Counted from the first letter of the stretch, positions 1 to 8,694 are shown. The stretch: DNA of 64,000 nucleotides from an uncultured SAR116 cluster alpha proteobacterium (GCA_902589185.1 CACIRZ010000003.1:1-64000), one strand, 5' to 3'. Translations and numbers: made by a program. Notes: a model not told the origin generated them from the letters alone.

Positions 1-60
1 CTCGGGCATGGGACATGGGTGTATGGCTAGTTATGTATAGTTAGGGTGCGTAAGAATTAG
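1..60 (+). repeat. Dispersed repeat copy 1 of 3 (diverged 3' end)
   Basis: cgggcatgggacatgggtgtatggctagttatgtatagttagggtg; matches copies at 1075 and 1888. Confidence 0.85.
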
Positions 61-71
61 TTAATTAAAAA

Positions 72-653
72 TTACTTTTTACCATCACCTTTGCCTCCTT
101 TGCCAAAAGATTTAGAGGAATTTTTTGCTGCAGATTTAGCTACAGTTTTAGCAGCAGATTTTGCTTCAGCTTTAGCAACAGATTTTGCTGAAGATTTGGC
201 AGCAGATTTTGCTTCAGCTTTAGCAACAGATTTTGCTGAAGATTTGGCAACATTTTTTGAAATTTCTTTTGTTTGGTTTTTAGAAGCAGCCTTAACATCT
301 GAACTTAAAGTTTGATTAATATTAGATTTAGTTTTGTTAGATACTTTTTTATCTATTTTAACAAATTCATCATCTATAATTTTATCAATTTTTTTATCCG
401 ACTTACCATTAAGTTTACTTAAAGGTATAGAAATCAAATTATCTTCATATAATATCATTAAATTGTCATTTATAATTTCAACAGATTTATCTTTTTTTGA
501 CAAAGAAGAAATTATTTTTTCTTTCTGTTCTGGTGAAGCGCCCTTATAAACTTTTCCGTCAGCACCAAGAACTTCACCACTTTTTATAGTTACGGCAAAG
601 CTAGTTTTTATTGAGATAAAAATGATTACCAAAATAATAGTAAATATTTTCAT
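72..653 (-). CDS. Secreted protein with Ala/Lys/Ser-rich repetitive C-terminal tail
   Basis: Signal peptide MKIFTIILVIIFISIKTSFA; repeated SAAKSSAKSVAKAEAK units. Confidence 0.75.
   Translation of the reverse strand: MKIFTIILVIIFISIKTSFAVTIKSGEVLGADGKVYKGASPEQKEKIISSLSKKDKSVEIINDNLMILYEDNLISIPLSKLNGKSDKKIDKIIDDEFVKIDKKVSNKTKSNINQTLSSDVKAASKNQTKEISKNVAKSSAKSVAKAEAKSAAKSSAKSVAKAEAKSAAKTVAKSAAKNSSKSFGKGGKGDGKK
151..246 (-). repeat. Two perfect tandem copies of a 48-bp (16-aa) coding repeat
   Basis: gcagcagattttgcttcagctttagcaacagattttgctgaagatttg at 151-198 and 199-246. Confidence 0.9.
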
Positions 654-793
654 TTAAAACTCCTTAAATTCTTATTTAATAAAATGAGATAATTTAAATT
701 ATAATTTTTAAAATTAATATCTCAACAAATTTAATTAATATAAGCAATATATTTGTGCATCACCATGTACATCAACCATTAATCAGTAAACAT

Positions 794-853
794 AATATGC
801 TTACATGTCAATGTGTCAACATGTTATATTGATGTGAAATGGTGCGCTCTGAG
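794..853. repeat. Distal copy of 60-bp direct repeat containing a tRNA-Arg 3'-end fragment (att-like)
   Basis: aatatgcttacat (794-806) and tgaaatggtgcgctctgag (835-853), same spacing as 3581-3640. Confidence 0.8.
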
Positions 854-1074
854 AAAAAGTTCTATGCCTATTCAATGTACCACACACACTGCTACATAAG
901 CTATACCATTAGATTATGTATTAAATGCTTAATGTCAATACGCACGAAATGTGAATCAGTTTGTGCATCAGTTAAATTAACTGTTATTAGTACAGAGCAA
1001 GTGGGTGTGTAAGTATATTAATATACCTCTCTTTAATAACACTTATATGTATTACTTTAAGTGTTGCACACTTA

Positions 1075-1135
1075 CCGGGCATGGGACATGGGGGTATGGC
1101 TAGATATGTTTAGTTAGGGTATGCAGCAGATGGGG
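1075..1135 (+). repeat. Dispersed 61-bp repeat copy 2 of 3
   Basis: ccgggcatgggacatgggggtatggctagatatgtttagttagggtatgcagcagatgggg. Confidence 0.9.
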
Positions 1136-1157
1136 TTTTAGAATTGGTAAAGTAAGG

Positions 1158-1463
1158 TTATTCAAAATTTTTTGTTAACTCAGGACTTAATATTCCAGTT
1201 TCAATAGTAAACTTACATTCAAACTTCGTTGCAAAGTTTTCTATTCTCTCTTTCATTAAAGGTAAGAAATTTTCCATATTTTCTTTCGTATCAAAACAAT
1301 GAACACCCAAACCTTTATCTGGAGAAACATGAAAAGAGTTCATCCATAATCTTCCTTTAGGGTTTTTGGCAGGTTGATTGTCTGCAAGGTAGTCGTGAGC
1401 GATTCCCATTACCTTTGGATTCATGTATCTTATATGAAGGAAAACACAGAAATTTGCTGACAT
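1158..1463 (-). CDS. Small hypothetical protein, possibly dimeric alpha/beta-barrel type
   Basis: 101-aa ORF; resembles the neighbouring small proteins in size and layout only. Confidence 0.55.
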   Translation of the reverse strand: MSANFCVFLHIRYMNPKVMGIAHDYLADNQPAKNPKGRLWMNSFHVSPDKGLGVHCFDTKENMENFLPLMKERIENFATKFECKFTIETGILSPELTKNFE

Positions 1464-1477
1464 TTATTAACCTTTAT

Positions 1478-1821
1478 TTAATAATCTTCACTTACATAAT
1501 CTAATAATGTAATTGCTCTACTACTTACAATTTTTGCATTAATTAGTAAAAAATCTTTTTTATATTTATCATAAAATTCATCTACAATAATTTGACAATT
1601 TTTGAAAGCTTTTTCATCCTTATATTCATATACTTGAGAAAGTGTAAAACTGCCTTGTTTGTTCCAAACTCTATTCATTCTCCATCTTAATAGGCCCTTT
1701 TTTTTGCTTTGTTAAAAAATTCAGAAGCTTTTTCTTCAAAGAACCTTGTGCCAAGTTCCATATGAGTTTCAGATGGAAAATCTACAATTGTATAGCTAAT
1801 TAATTTGGGGGTGTTTTTCAT
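1478..1821 (-). pseudogene. Frameshifted paralog of the 2030-2359 protein (or slippage-dependent gene)
   Basis: ATG at 1821 gives MKNTPKLISYTIVDFPSETHMELG...; frame breaks at T8 (A8 on the coding strand) 1698-1705; continues as MNRVWNKQGSFTLSQVYEY... Confidence 0.65.
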
Positions 1822-1887
1822 GTAAAAATGATAAAACCTTAACAAATGTTTGTAAATGTTAAAAAGGGTTCAATTGTATCAGACACC

Positions 1888-1948
1888 CCGGGCAAGGGAC
1901 ATGGGGGTATGGCTAGATATGTATAGTTAGGGTGTGTAACAGATGGGG
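1888..1948 (+). repeat. Dispersed 61-bp repeat copy 3 of 3
   Basis: ccgggcaagggacatgggggtatggctagatatgtatagttagggtgtgtaacagatgggg. Confidence 0.9.
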
Positions 1949-2029
1949 AATTTGTTTACAGTTAAAATTTCATAATTGATTGTAATAAACTTTAAATTAT
2001 ATGATAATTTGAGAATTAAAAAAGGAAAT

Positions 2030-2359
2030 ATGAAGATGTCTGCACTCATCAATTATACTACTCTTGTCTTTACTACCGAATTTGAGATGAACGAGATGAT
2101 AAATCATATTGATAATACTAGTAAAGTATGGGCACCTCAAATGAAAAAACGTGGTTTAAAACGTTTTGTATGTACTCGTATTTGGAACAAAGGTGATACA
2201 TTTAAATTAGGAATTTTATTTGAATACGATACTAAAGAAGCATTTGAAGCAAACGTTGAGTATTTAGATAAACATTTCAATACTCTTCCTAAAACAAAAG
2301 AATTGATGACTATGGCAAAAATAGAGGGAAGCCGAGGAATTTCAGTTTTTGAAGTTTAA
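2030..2359 (+). CDS. Small hypothetical protein, dimeric alpha/beta-barrel-like
   Basis: MKMSALINYTTLVFTTEF...; start at 2030 preferred over 1976 because of upstream aaaggaaa; homologous by eye to the 1478-1821 product. Confidence 0.65.
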   Translation: MKMSALINYTTLVFTTEFEMNEMINHIDNTSKVWAPQMKKRGLKRFVCTRIWNKGDTFKLGILFEYDTKEAFEANVEYLDKHFNTLPKTKELMTMAKIEGSRGISVFEV

Positions 2360-2420
2360 GTATAATAAGTTTTTCTTTAATGTAAAATATATGAAGAAAG
2401 AAAATTATGAACATATATAA

Positions 2421-3278
2421 TCATACTTCCCTACGATACAGATTAGCTCGTCTTGTAAAGTTACCACTCTTACCTTTTTGTATGCACTTAATTGCACCTA
2501 ACTTTTCTAACTTCTTCATAATAGTTTTCACATCACCTTTAGAGCAATGAGCTTCTTTTGCTGCTACTGCATTTGGCCATGCAAATGTATCTTTCTTAAC
2601 AAATCGTCTCTTAATCTTACCCCACATAAAGTATATATTCTTATCATCTGTATCTATTATAGATGCTTCAACTCTATCTAGCTTTAAGTGTTTGTTTATC
2701 TGTTTGTCTATGTACGTGATTAGAGTATTTAATTGTTCAGGTGATAATGGCTCATTTGAATGTTCATTAACTAACTTATTAGCTCTTAAAACTATCATAT
2801 CTCTGTCAGCATTATCTTCAGCTAACTGAAATGCAGTTTGTTTAGCTTTAGATAACAATTCTTTATCATCTATAAATGCATCACCTAATTGTTCTTTTTG
2901 ATAAGCTGATTGAGCAGTTCTTTGTTTCTTATCTTTTAGTGCATTACCAAATGGTTTTGGTTTAAGAATTTTATCTAATTCACGATAAAACACTTCCATA
3001 GATGTTATTTCTTTTTTGAATACCTTACGTTTAATCTCATGATGTTTATCTTTTGCTTTAGTGTTAAAGTGGTCTTGCCAATAGAATGCTCTTTGGTAAT
3101 ATGCTGGAATAGCACCTCCAATTTTAGCCCAGTTTCCATCAAAAAGAATATGATGAAAAGCATACCATTCTAAGTGTCTTATTATAAAATCAGGATGTTC
3201 AAAATATTTATGTTCTACTGAAGTCATTAAGCTCCTCATCAATATTGGAAAACCTTTACACAATATAGCTTTTCGCAA
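2421..3278 (-). CDS. Winged-helix/HTH-like DNA-binding protein, possibly mobile-element replication or regulation
   Basis: C-terminal KEAHCSKGDVKTIMKKLEKLGAIKCI resembles a winged helix; ORF 5' end at 3278 is TTG, ATG at 3239 or 3224 more likely. Confidence 0.5.
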   Translation of the reverse strand: MRKAILCKGFPILMRSLMTSVEHKYFEHPDFIIRHLEWYAFHHILFDGNWAKIGGAIPAYYQRAFYWQDHFNTKAKDKHHEIKRKVFKKEITSMEVFYRELDKILKPKPFGNALKDKKQRTAQSAYQKEQLGDAFIDDKELLSKAKQTAFQLAEDNADRDMIVLRANKLVNEHSNEPLSPEQLNTLITYIDKQINKHLKLDRVEASIIDTDDKNIYFMWGKIKRRFVKKDTFAWPNAVAAKEAHCSKGDVKTIMKKLEKLGAIKCIQKGKSGNFTRRANLYRREV

Positions 3279-3363
3279 GTATTAGCTATCAAATTTGGGG
3301 ATTTTGTATTATACTATAAATATGCTAAAAATGCAAGGTATTTATAGTACACATAGGTACTAC

Positions 3364-3382
3364 TATACTGTATAACAGTATA
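3364..3382. promoter_or_regulatory. Perfect inverted repeat TATACTGT-ATA-ACAGTATA
   Basis: 8-bp arms upstream of the 2421-3278 gene; nearby TAGTAC-N6-GTACTA at 3345-3362. Confidence 0.55.
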
Positions 3383-3580
3383 ATATTTTAATTACATAAA
3401 TTTCTTATAATTATACATTTGATTTGGTTCTTAAACATATGACTATACGGTCATTCTTATAATATGACCTCACATCATACGGAACACGCTTACTGAAATA
3501 ATACACACCACGCTTTTTATATAAGTAGGAAACATTTAAATGGTCTACCATCTGGTCTACCCTCCAAGCACACATTACAC

Positions 3581-3640
3581 AATATGCTTACATATCAACT
3601 ACTTAGGGCGACTTGGTCACATGAAATGGTGCGCTCTGAG
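3581..3640. repeat. Proximal copy of 60-bp direct repeat overlapping the tRNA-Arg 3' end
   Basis: aatatgcttacat (3581-3593) and tgaaatggtgcgctctgag (3622-3640). Confidence 0.8.
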
Positions 3641-3703
3641 GGACTCGAACCCCCAACCTTTTGATTCGAAGTCAAATACTCTATCCAGTTGAGCTAAGAG
3701 CGC
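3627..3703 (-). tRNA. tRNA-Arg (anticodon TCG), CCA encoded
   Basis: GCGCTCTTAGCTCAACTGGATAGAGTATTTGACTTCGAATCAAAAGGTTGGGGGTTCGAGTCCCTCAGAGCGCACCA folds as cloverleaf. Confidence 0.93.
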
Positions 3704-3750
3704 ATATATTAATTTTTGAAAATATATCAAATTTCAGATAAAAAGGTAAA

Positions 3751-5166
3751 TTAATCTTTTGAAATAGGAGGCATTACTCCGTCTGGTATAGGACAAATAT
3801 ATGGGTTTTTTGATATTTGATCATCAAAGTCTTTTTTTGCCTCAACAATTTTTTCTGGGTATGAAATGAGCATAGATGCTGTAGATGCCATAATTTTTGC
3901 GGCATGAATCATACCTTTATGCGCAGCGGCAGATTTTCCTTGAGCTACGGTTTGCCATGTGTGAAACGGAGTTCCTACTGCGCAAGTTGCTACACGAGCT
4001 TGGACTGTTGGAACTACCCAGCTAACATCACCAACATCAGTAGAACCAATACCACCATTATTTGAACTATCTAGAGGTGCAACAAAATCACATAAGGGTA
4101 AGTCTAAAGGAGCTTTTATACCTATTCTTTGAAAACTATCTAAAATTTCGGTTTCTGTGAAAGTTGAACGAATTTCATTGGCAAAATCTATGTCAATTTT
4201 ATCAAACTTCACAGGTCCTAACTTATCCCACTCGGTCTGCATTATTCTTTCTAAAGTCTTATTTCCCAATAAATTAGAAACTCCACTATAAACCTTTTTT
4301 TCTACTATTGTTTCAGTCATTAAAGCAGCGCCATCTGCAATTTTATAAACTCTATCAACCAAAGATTGGAGTTCCATTAAATTTGAAGCTCTAATTAAAT
4401 GCCTTACAGTTGCTTTAGCATGAACTACGTTTGCTGCATTACCACCAGCATCCATATAAGCATAATGCACTCTAGCTGAGTCAGGCATGTGTTCTCTCAT
4501 ATAATTCACGCCAACATTCATTAGCTCAATTGCATCTAAAGCACTTCTACCCAGGTGTGGTGCGGTTGCTGCATGAGCTGCTTTACCAAAAAATGTGAAG
4601 TCAATTCTAGAATTTGCCAGAGAAATTGGCTTGTTAACAGAATTGAAAGTTGCTGGGTGCCAACATATAGCAACATCAACATTATCAAATAATCCATCTC
4701 TAGCCATATAAGTCTTAGCAGCCCCTCCCTCTTCTGCAGGACATCCGTAATATCTTACTCTAGCTTTAATATTATTTTGTAATAACCAGTCCTTAATGGC
4801 TGTAGCTGCAAGGAGTGAGGCAGCGCCAAGTAAATTATGACCACATCCATGACCGTTTGTATTGTTTTCTACTGGTTTATGTTTAGTAATTCCTGCTTCT
4901 TGGCTTAAGCCAGGTAATGCATCAAATTCACCTAATATTGCTATAATAGGTCCATCTTCTCCATATTCCCCCATGACTGCCGTTGGCATATTACATATAT
5001 TTTCTGTAACTTTAAATCCTTCCATTTTTAACATTTTAATGTGCTCTGACACTGACTTGAATTCTTGATATAAAATTTCGGGAGTGTCAAAAATTCGATC
5101 TGAGAAATTTATAAATTCTTCTTTTTTATTTTCTACTAGTTCCCAAACTTGTTCTTCATTTTTCAT
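3751..5166 (-). CDS. M20-family amidohydrolase (AbgB-like)
   Basis: GHGCGHNLLGAASLLAA, GEFDALPGLSQEAG motifs. Confidence 0.85.
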   Translation of the reverse strand: MKNEEQVWELVENKKEEFINFSDRIFDTPEILYQEFKSVSEHIKMLKMEGFKVTENICNMPTAVMGEYGEDGPIIAILGEFDALPGLSQEAGITKHKPVENNTNGHGCGHNLLGAASLLAATAIKDWLLQNNIKARVRYYGCPAEEGGAAKTYMARDGLFDNVDVAICWHPATFNSVNKPISLANSRIDFTFFGKAAHAATAPHLGRSALDAIELMNVGVNYMREHMPDSARVHYAYMDAGGNAANVVHAKATVRHLIRASNLMELQSLVDRVYKIADGAALMTETIVEKKVYSGVSNLLGNKTLERIMQTEWDKLGPVKFDKIDIDFANEIRSTFTETEILDSFQRIGIKAPLDLPLCDFVAPLDSSNNGGIGSTDVGDVSWVVPTVQARVATCAVGTPFHTWQTVAQGKSAAAHKGMIHAAKIMASTASMLISYPEKIVEAKKDFDDQISKNPYICPIPDGVMPPISKD

Positions 5167-5197
5167 TTTATACTCATCATTTCTGAAAATTAAAAAA

Positions 5198-6811
5198 TTA
5201 ACTAATCAAATTTTCTATGGAAGGGCTAGCTTTTAATAAATCTTTCGTATATTTTTCTCTTGGAAAATTAAAGACATCATCAACTACACCTTGCTCAATA
5301 ATTTTTCCTGATTTCATAACAATAACCCTATCAGCTAAATCCTTAACTACTGGCAAATCATGCGCAATAAAAATATATGACAACGAAAATTTATTTCTCA
5401 AATTTAATAATAATTTTATTATTTGAGCCTGGATTGAAACATCAAGGGCAGATACTGCTTCATCACAGATAATAATTTCTGGATTGAGTGCTAAAGCTCT
5501 TGCAATAGCAATTCTTTGCCTTTGTCCACCAGAGAATTGGTGAGGAAACTTGATTGCATCATCTGGATGTAACCCTACACTTATTAAAAGATCTATTACT
5601 TTACTTTTATGTAATTTTTTATCTAAAAAATCCGAATGAATTACCCATGGCTCAGATATGATATCATAAATATTCATTGTTGGATTTAAAGATGCATATG
5701 GATCTTGAAATACTACTTGAACTTTCCTTCTAAAATTAAATAAATCTTTTTTATTAAAATTTAAAATATTTTGTCCATGATATAAAATTTTTCCATTAGA
5801 GGGGCTTGCCAATCTTAAAATTAAATTAGAAACAGTAGTTTTACCTGACCCTGACTCACCAACAATTCCTAAGACTTCATTAGGAAACAAATTAAAACTT
5901 ACATCATCACAAGCAACGGTATCATAAAATTTTGAAATATTTTTTATCTCTAAGATTGGATCAGAAAACTTTTTTAATATTTTCTTTTTCTGTTTTGTTA
6001 TTTTTCCCGGAATAGAATCCATTAGTTCTCTTGTATAAGCATGGTTAGGGTTTATGAAAACATCCCTTGTTATCCCTTTTTCAACTATTTTACCTTCATT
6101 AAGCACTATTACCTTATCAGAAATTTCTGCAGCAATAGCTAAATCATGGGTAATTAAAATTAAACCCATATTTCTTTCATCCCTAAGCTCACCTAATAAT
6201 TCTAAGATTTTAGCTTGAATTGTAACATCTAACGCAGTAGTAGGTTCATCTGCTATGATTATGTCTGGCTCTAAAGCCAGAGCCATTGCAATCATCACCC
6301 TTTGCCTTTGCCCACCCGAAAATTGATGAGGAAAGTCTTTAGCCCTTTTCGATGGATTTGGGATCCTGACTCGTTCTAATAATTTAACTGCTTTTTTCCA
6401 ACTATCTTTTTTTGAGAGATTTTTGTGTACCTCGAAACATTCAGCTATTTGGGAACCTACTGAAAAAACAGGATTAAGGTAAGATAAAGTGTCTTGGAAA
6501 ATAATAGCTATTTTACTTCCCATTAATTTTCTTCTGTCAGAATCTGAAAGTTTTAATATATCAAGATCATTTAATAAAACTTCGCCACTTTTAATTCTTC
6601 CAGGAGGACAAGTTAGAATACCCATTATTACTGAAGCTGTAACGCTTTTACCTGATCCACTCTCACCAATAATTGCTAATGTTTCACCTTTTTTTAAATC
6701 AAAGTTTATTGATTTTACTGCATCAAAAGATCCTTCATTAGTATCAAATGAAACTGAGAGGTTATTTACTTTTAATAATGATTTCTTTGCATCATTCACT
6801 TTTGTCACCAA
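5198..6811 (-). CDS. Peptide/glutathione-type ABC transporter, fused two-domain ATPase
   Basis: Two Walker A motifs (GESGSGKS, GESGSGKT) and two SGGQRQR signatures. Confidence 0.93.
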   Translation of the reverse strand: MVTKVNDAKKSLLKVNNLSVSFDTNEGSFDAVKSINFDLKKGETLAIIGESGSGKSVTASVIMGILTCPPGRIKSGEVLLNDLDILKLSDSDRRKLMGSKIAIIFQDTLSYLNPVFSVGSQIAECFEVHKNLSKKDSWKKAVKLLERVRIPNPSKRAKDFPHQFSGGQRQRVMIAMALALEPDIIIADEPTTALDVTIQAKILELLGELRDERNMGLILITHDLAIAAEISDKVIVLNEGKIVEKGITRDVFINPNHAYTRELMDSIPGKITKQKKKILKKFSDPILEIKNISKFYDTVACDDVSFNLFPNEVLGIVGESGSGKTTVSNLILRLASPSNGKILYHGQNILNFNKKDLFNFRRKVQVVFQDPYASLNPTMNIYDIISEPWVIHSDFLDKKLHKSKVIDLLISVGLHPDDAIKFPHQFSGGQRQRIAIARALALNPEIIICDEAVSALDVSIQAQIIKLLLNLRNKFSLSYIFIAHDLPVVKDLADRVIVMKSGKIIEQGVVDDVFNFPREKYTKDLLKASPSIENLIS

Positions 6812-7706
6812 TATTTTCTAAACGCCATCTCTGCCTAGGATCTAAAACAATTCTTAACCACGAAGACAATAGATTTAAGGATAAAGCTACTAACATAATA
6901 ATTAGACCAGGGAAAAACGCTAACCACCATGCAATTTGAAGGTAGTTCCTTCCTTGAGCCACCATTAATCCCCAAGTAACTTCTGGAGGCTGTATCCCAA
7001 CACCAAGAAAACTAAGCGCTGATTCTCCCAACATTACAAATGCAAAATCTAATGTTGCAATCGTAATAAGTGTTGGAATTGTCAATGGAGCTATATGTTT
7101 GAAAATTATCCTTAAGTTTGAAGCACCCATTGATATTGCGGCTGAAATAAACAACCTTTCTCTTATTTCAAGCACCTCAGCTCTTGCAGTTCTCATGTAT
7201 ATAGGCATTCTAGTAAAGGCTAGGACAATAACTAAATTTAATAAGCCAGGATCAAACATATATAACACGATTACGGCTAATAAAAGTGATGGAAAGCTCA
7301 TAATTATATCTGCCATTCTCATAATCAAATTTCCTGTTCTACCACCATAATAACCTGAAATTAGTCCTAAAACTCCACCCAAAGTCATTGATAAAATTAC
7401 TGCACTACCTGCTATAAACATTGTATTTTGTGTAGCAAGTATAAGTCTTGCAATCATGCTTCTACCTAGTGCGTCAGCCCCAAAAAAATACATAAAGTGA
7501 TGATCAAAAGAAAAAGGTTCTAAGTTTCTAAGTCTTAAATTCATTTTTGTATAAGATTCACTAATTAAAGAGGGCCCAAAAATTGCTAAAAAAACCATAA
7601 ACAGTAAAAAAATTATTGATATTAAAGCTAGCTTGTCATTCATAAACATAGAAAATATTTTTCTAAATTTATTTATTAAATAATTTTTTTCTAAAATTAA
7701 TTGCAT
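6792..7706 (-). CDS. Peptide-type ABC transporter permease (DppC-like)
   Basis: Hydrophobic; GASNLRIIFKHIAPLTIPTLI permease motif region. Confidence 0.9.
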   Translation of the reverse strand: MQLILEKNYLINKFRKIFSMFMNDKLALISIIFLLFMVFLAIFGPSLISESYTKMNLRLRNLEPFSFDHHFMYFFGADALGRSMIARLILATQNTMFIAGSAVILSMTLGGVLGLISGYYGGRTGNLIMRMADIIMSFPSLLLAVIVLYMFDPGLLNLVIVLAFTRMPIYMRTARAEVLEIRERLFISAAISMGASNLRIIFKHIAPLTIPTLITIATLDFAFVMLGESALSFLGVGIQPPEVTWGLMVAQGRNYLQIAWWLAFFPGLIIMLVALSLNLLSSWLRIVLDPRQRWRLENIGDKSE

Positions 7707-7707
7707 T

Positions 7708-8625
7708 TTATTTATGCCTAATTCTTGGATCTAGAACTGCATATGCAATATCAATTATTATATTTATAGAAAGTATAACTATTGCAGTAATTAAAATTGA
7801 AGCCTGTACAACTGCAAAGTCTCTTTGCATTATTGAATCTATCATGAGTTTCCCAATTCCTGGCCATCCAAATATTGTTTCTACTATTACTGCACCATTA
7901 GCAATAGCTGCAGCTTGATCACCAGCGACTGTTATTACAGGCAATAAACCATTTCTAAGAGCATGTTTAAAAATAACTACTTTTTCTTTTACGCCTTTTG
8001 CCCTAGCTGTTTTAACAAAATCTGAACTGAGAGCAGTGATCATTGATCCCCTTACAACTTGCACTAAAAGTCCTAACGGTCTAATGACTAAAATACCTAT
8101 AGGCATTATCCAATATGGAACTCCCCCAATTCCTGACGTAGGCAACCATCCAAGAGAAACTGAAAATATTAAAATAGCTGTTATCGCAACCCAAAAATCT
8201 GGTGCACTTGCGGCAGTTAAAGAAACAACTCTTGAAATTCTATCAAAAATTCCATTTGGCCTATATGCAGCCAAAGAACCAATCAAAATAGCACCAACTA
8301 AAGCTATTGACATTGCAACAGCAGCTAAAGACAAAGTAACTGGAATAGCTTCTAAAACTATGTCTATCGCGGGTCTTTCTTTTCTAAGAGAATAACCAAG
8401 GTTGCCATCAATCAAGTCTCCTAAAAATTTTCCAAATTGAATATAAATAGGATCATTAAATCCGTGTTTTTCAGAAAATTCTTTTCTTACCTCTAATGGA
8501 GCGTCTATAGGTAAATATAAATGACCTGGATCACCAGTTAAACGAGCAAGAAAAAAAACCATCACAAAAAGTCCAGTGATAGCTAAAATACTAGAAAAAA
8601 TTCTTTTAGATAAATATTGTCTCAT
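7708..8625 (-). CDS. Peptide-type ABC transporter permease (DppB-like)
   Basis: MRQYLSKRIFSSILAITGLF; track start at 8655 is TTG inside a hairpin, ATG at 8625 preferred. Confidence 0.9.
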   Translation of the reverse strand: MRQYLSKRIFSSILAITGLFVMVFFLARLTGDPGHLYLPIDAPLEVRKEFSEKHGFNDPIYIQFGKFLGDLIDGNLGYSLRKERPAIDIVLEAIPVTLSLAAVAMSIALVGAILIGSLAAYRPNGIFDRISRVVSLTAASAPDFWVAITAILIFSVSLGWLPTSGIGGVPYWIMPIGILVIRPLGLLVQVVRGSMITALSSDFVKTARAKGVKEKVVIFKHALRNGLLPVITVAGDQAAAIANGAVIVETIFGWPGIGKLMIDSIMQRDFAVVQASILITAIVILSINIIIDIAYAVLDPRIRHK

Positions 8626-8646
8626 AAATTTATTGTATTTTAAAAA

Positions 8647-8680
8647 AGTTTCCAACCAGAAATATATCTGGTTGGAAACT
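8647..8680 (-). terminator. Intrinsic terminator/attenuator hairpin between binding protein and permease
   Basis: AGTTTCCAACCAGA-N6-TCTGGTTGGAAACT, followed on the minus strand by a T run. Confidence 0.85.
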
Positions 8681-8694
8681 AATTTTTTATAATA

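Noticed and set aside
91-315. Plus-strand ORF opposite the Ala/Lys-rich gene
   Set aside because: Antisense of a repetitive coding region; no independent start signal. The minus-strand protein has a signal peptide and is preferred.
835-853. Second tRNA gene
   Set aside because: Only the last ~10 nt of the tRNA acceptor/T-stem side plus CCA are present; no cloverleaf.
1-1948. Integron attC array interpretation of the 61-bp repeats
   Set aside because: No integrase seen, and the repeats do not show the expected RYYYAAC...GTTRRRY inverted core sites on either strand.
8036-8395. Plus-strand 119-aa ORF inside the DppB-like permease
   Set aside because: Fully antisense to a strong conserved gene; same reasoning for other antisense ORFs in the track (e.g. 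28152-28460, 42521-42886, 52944-53222, 59025-59294).
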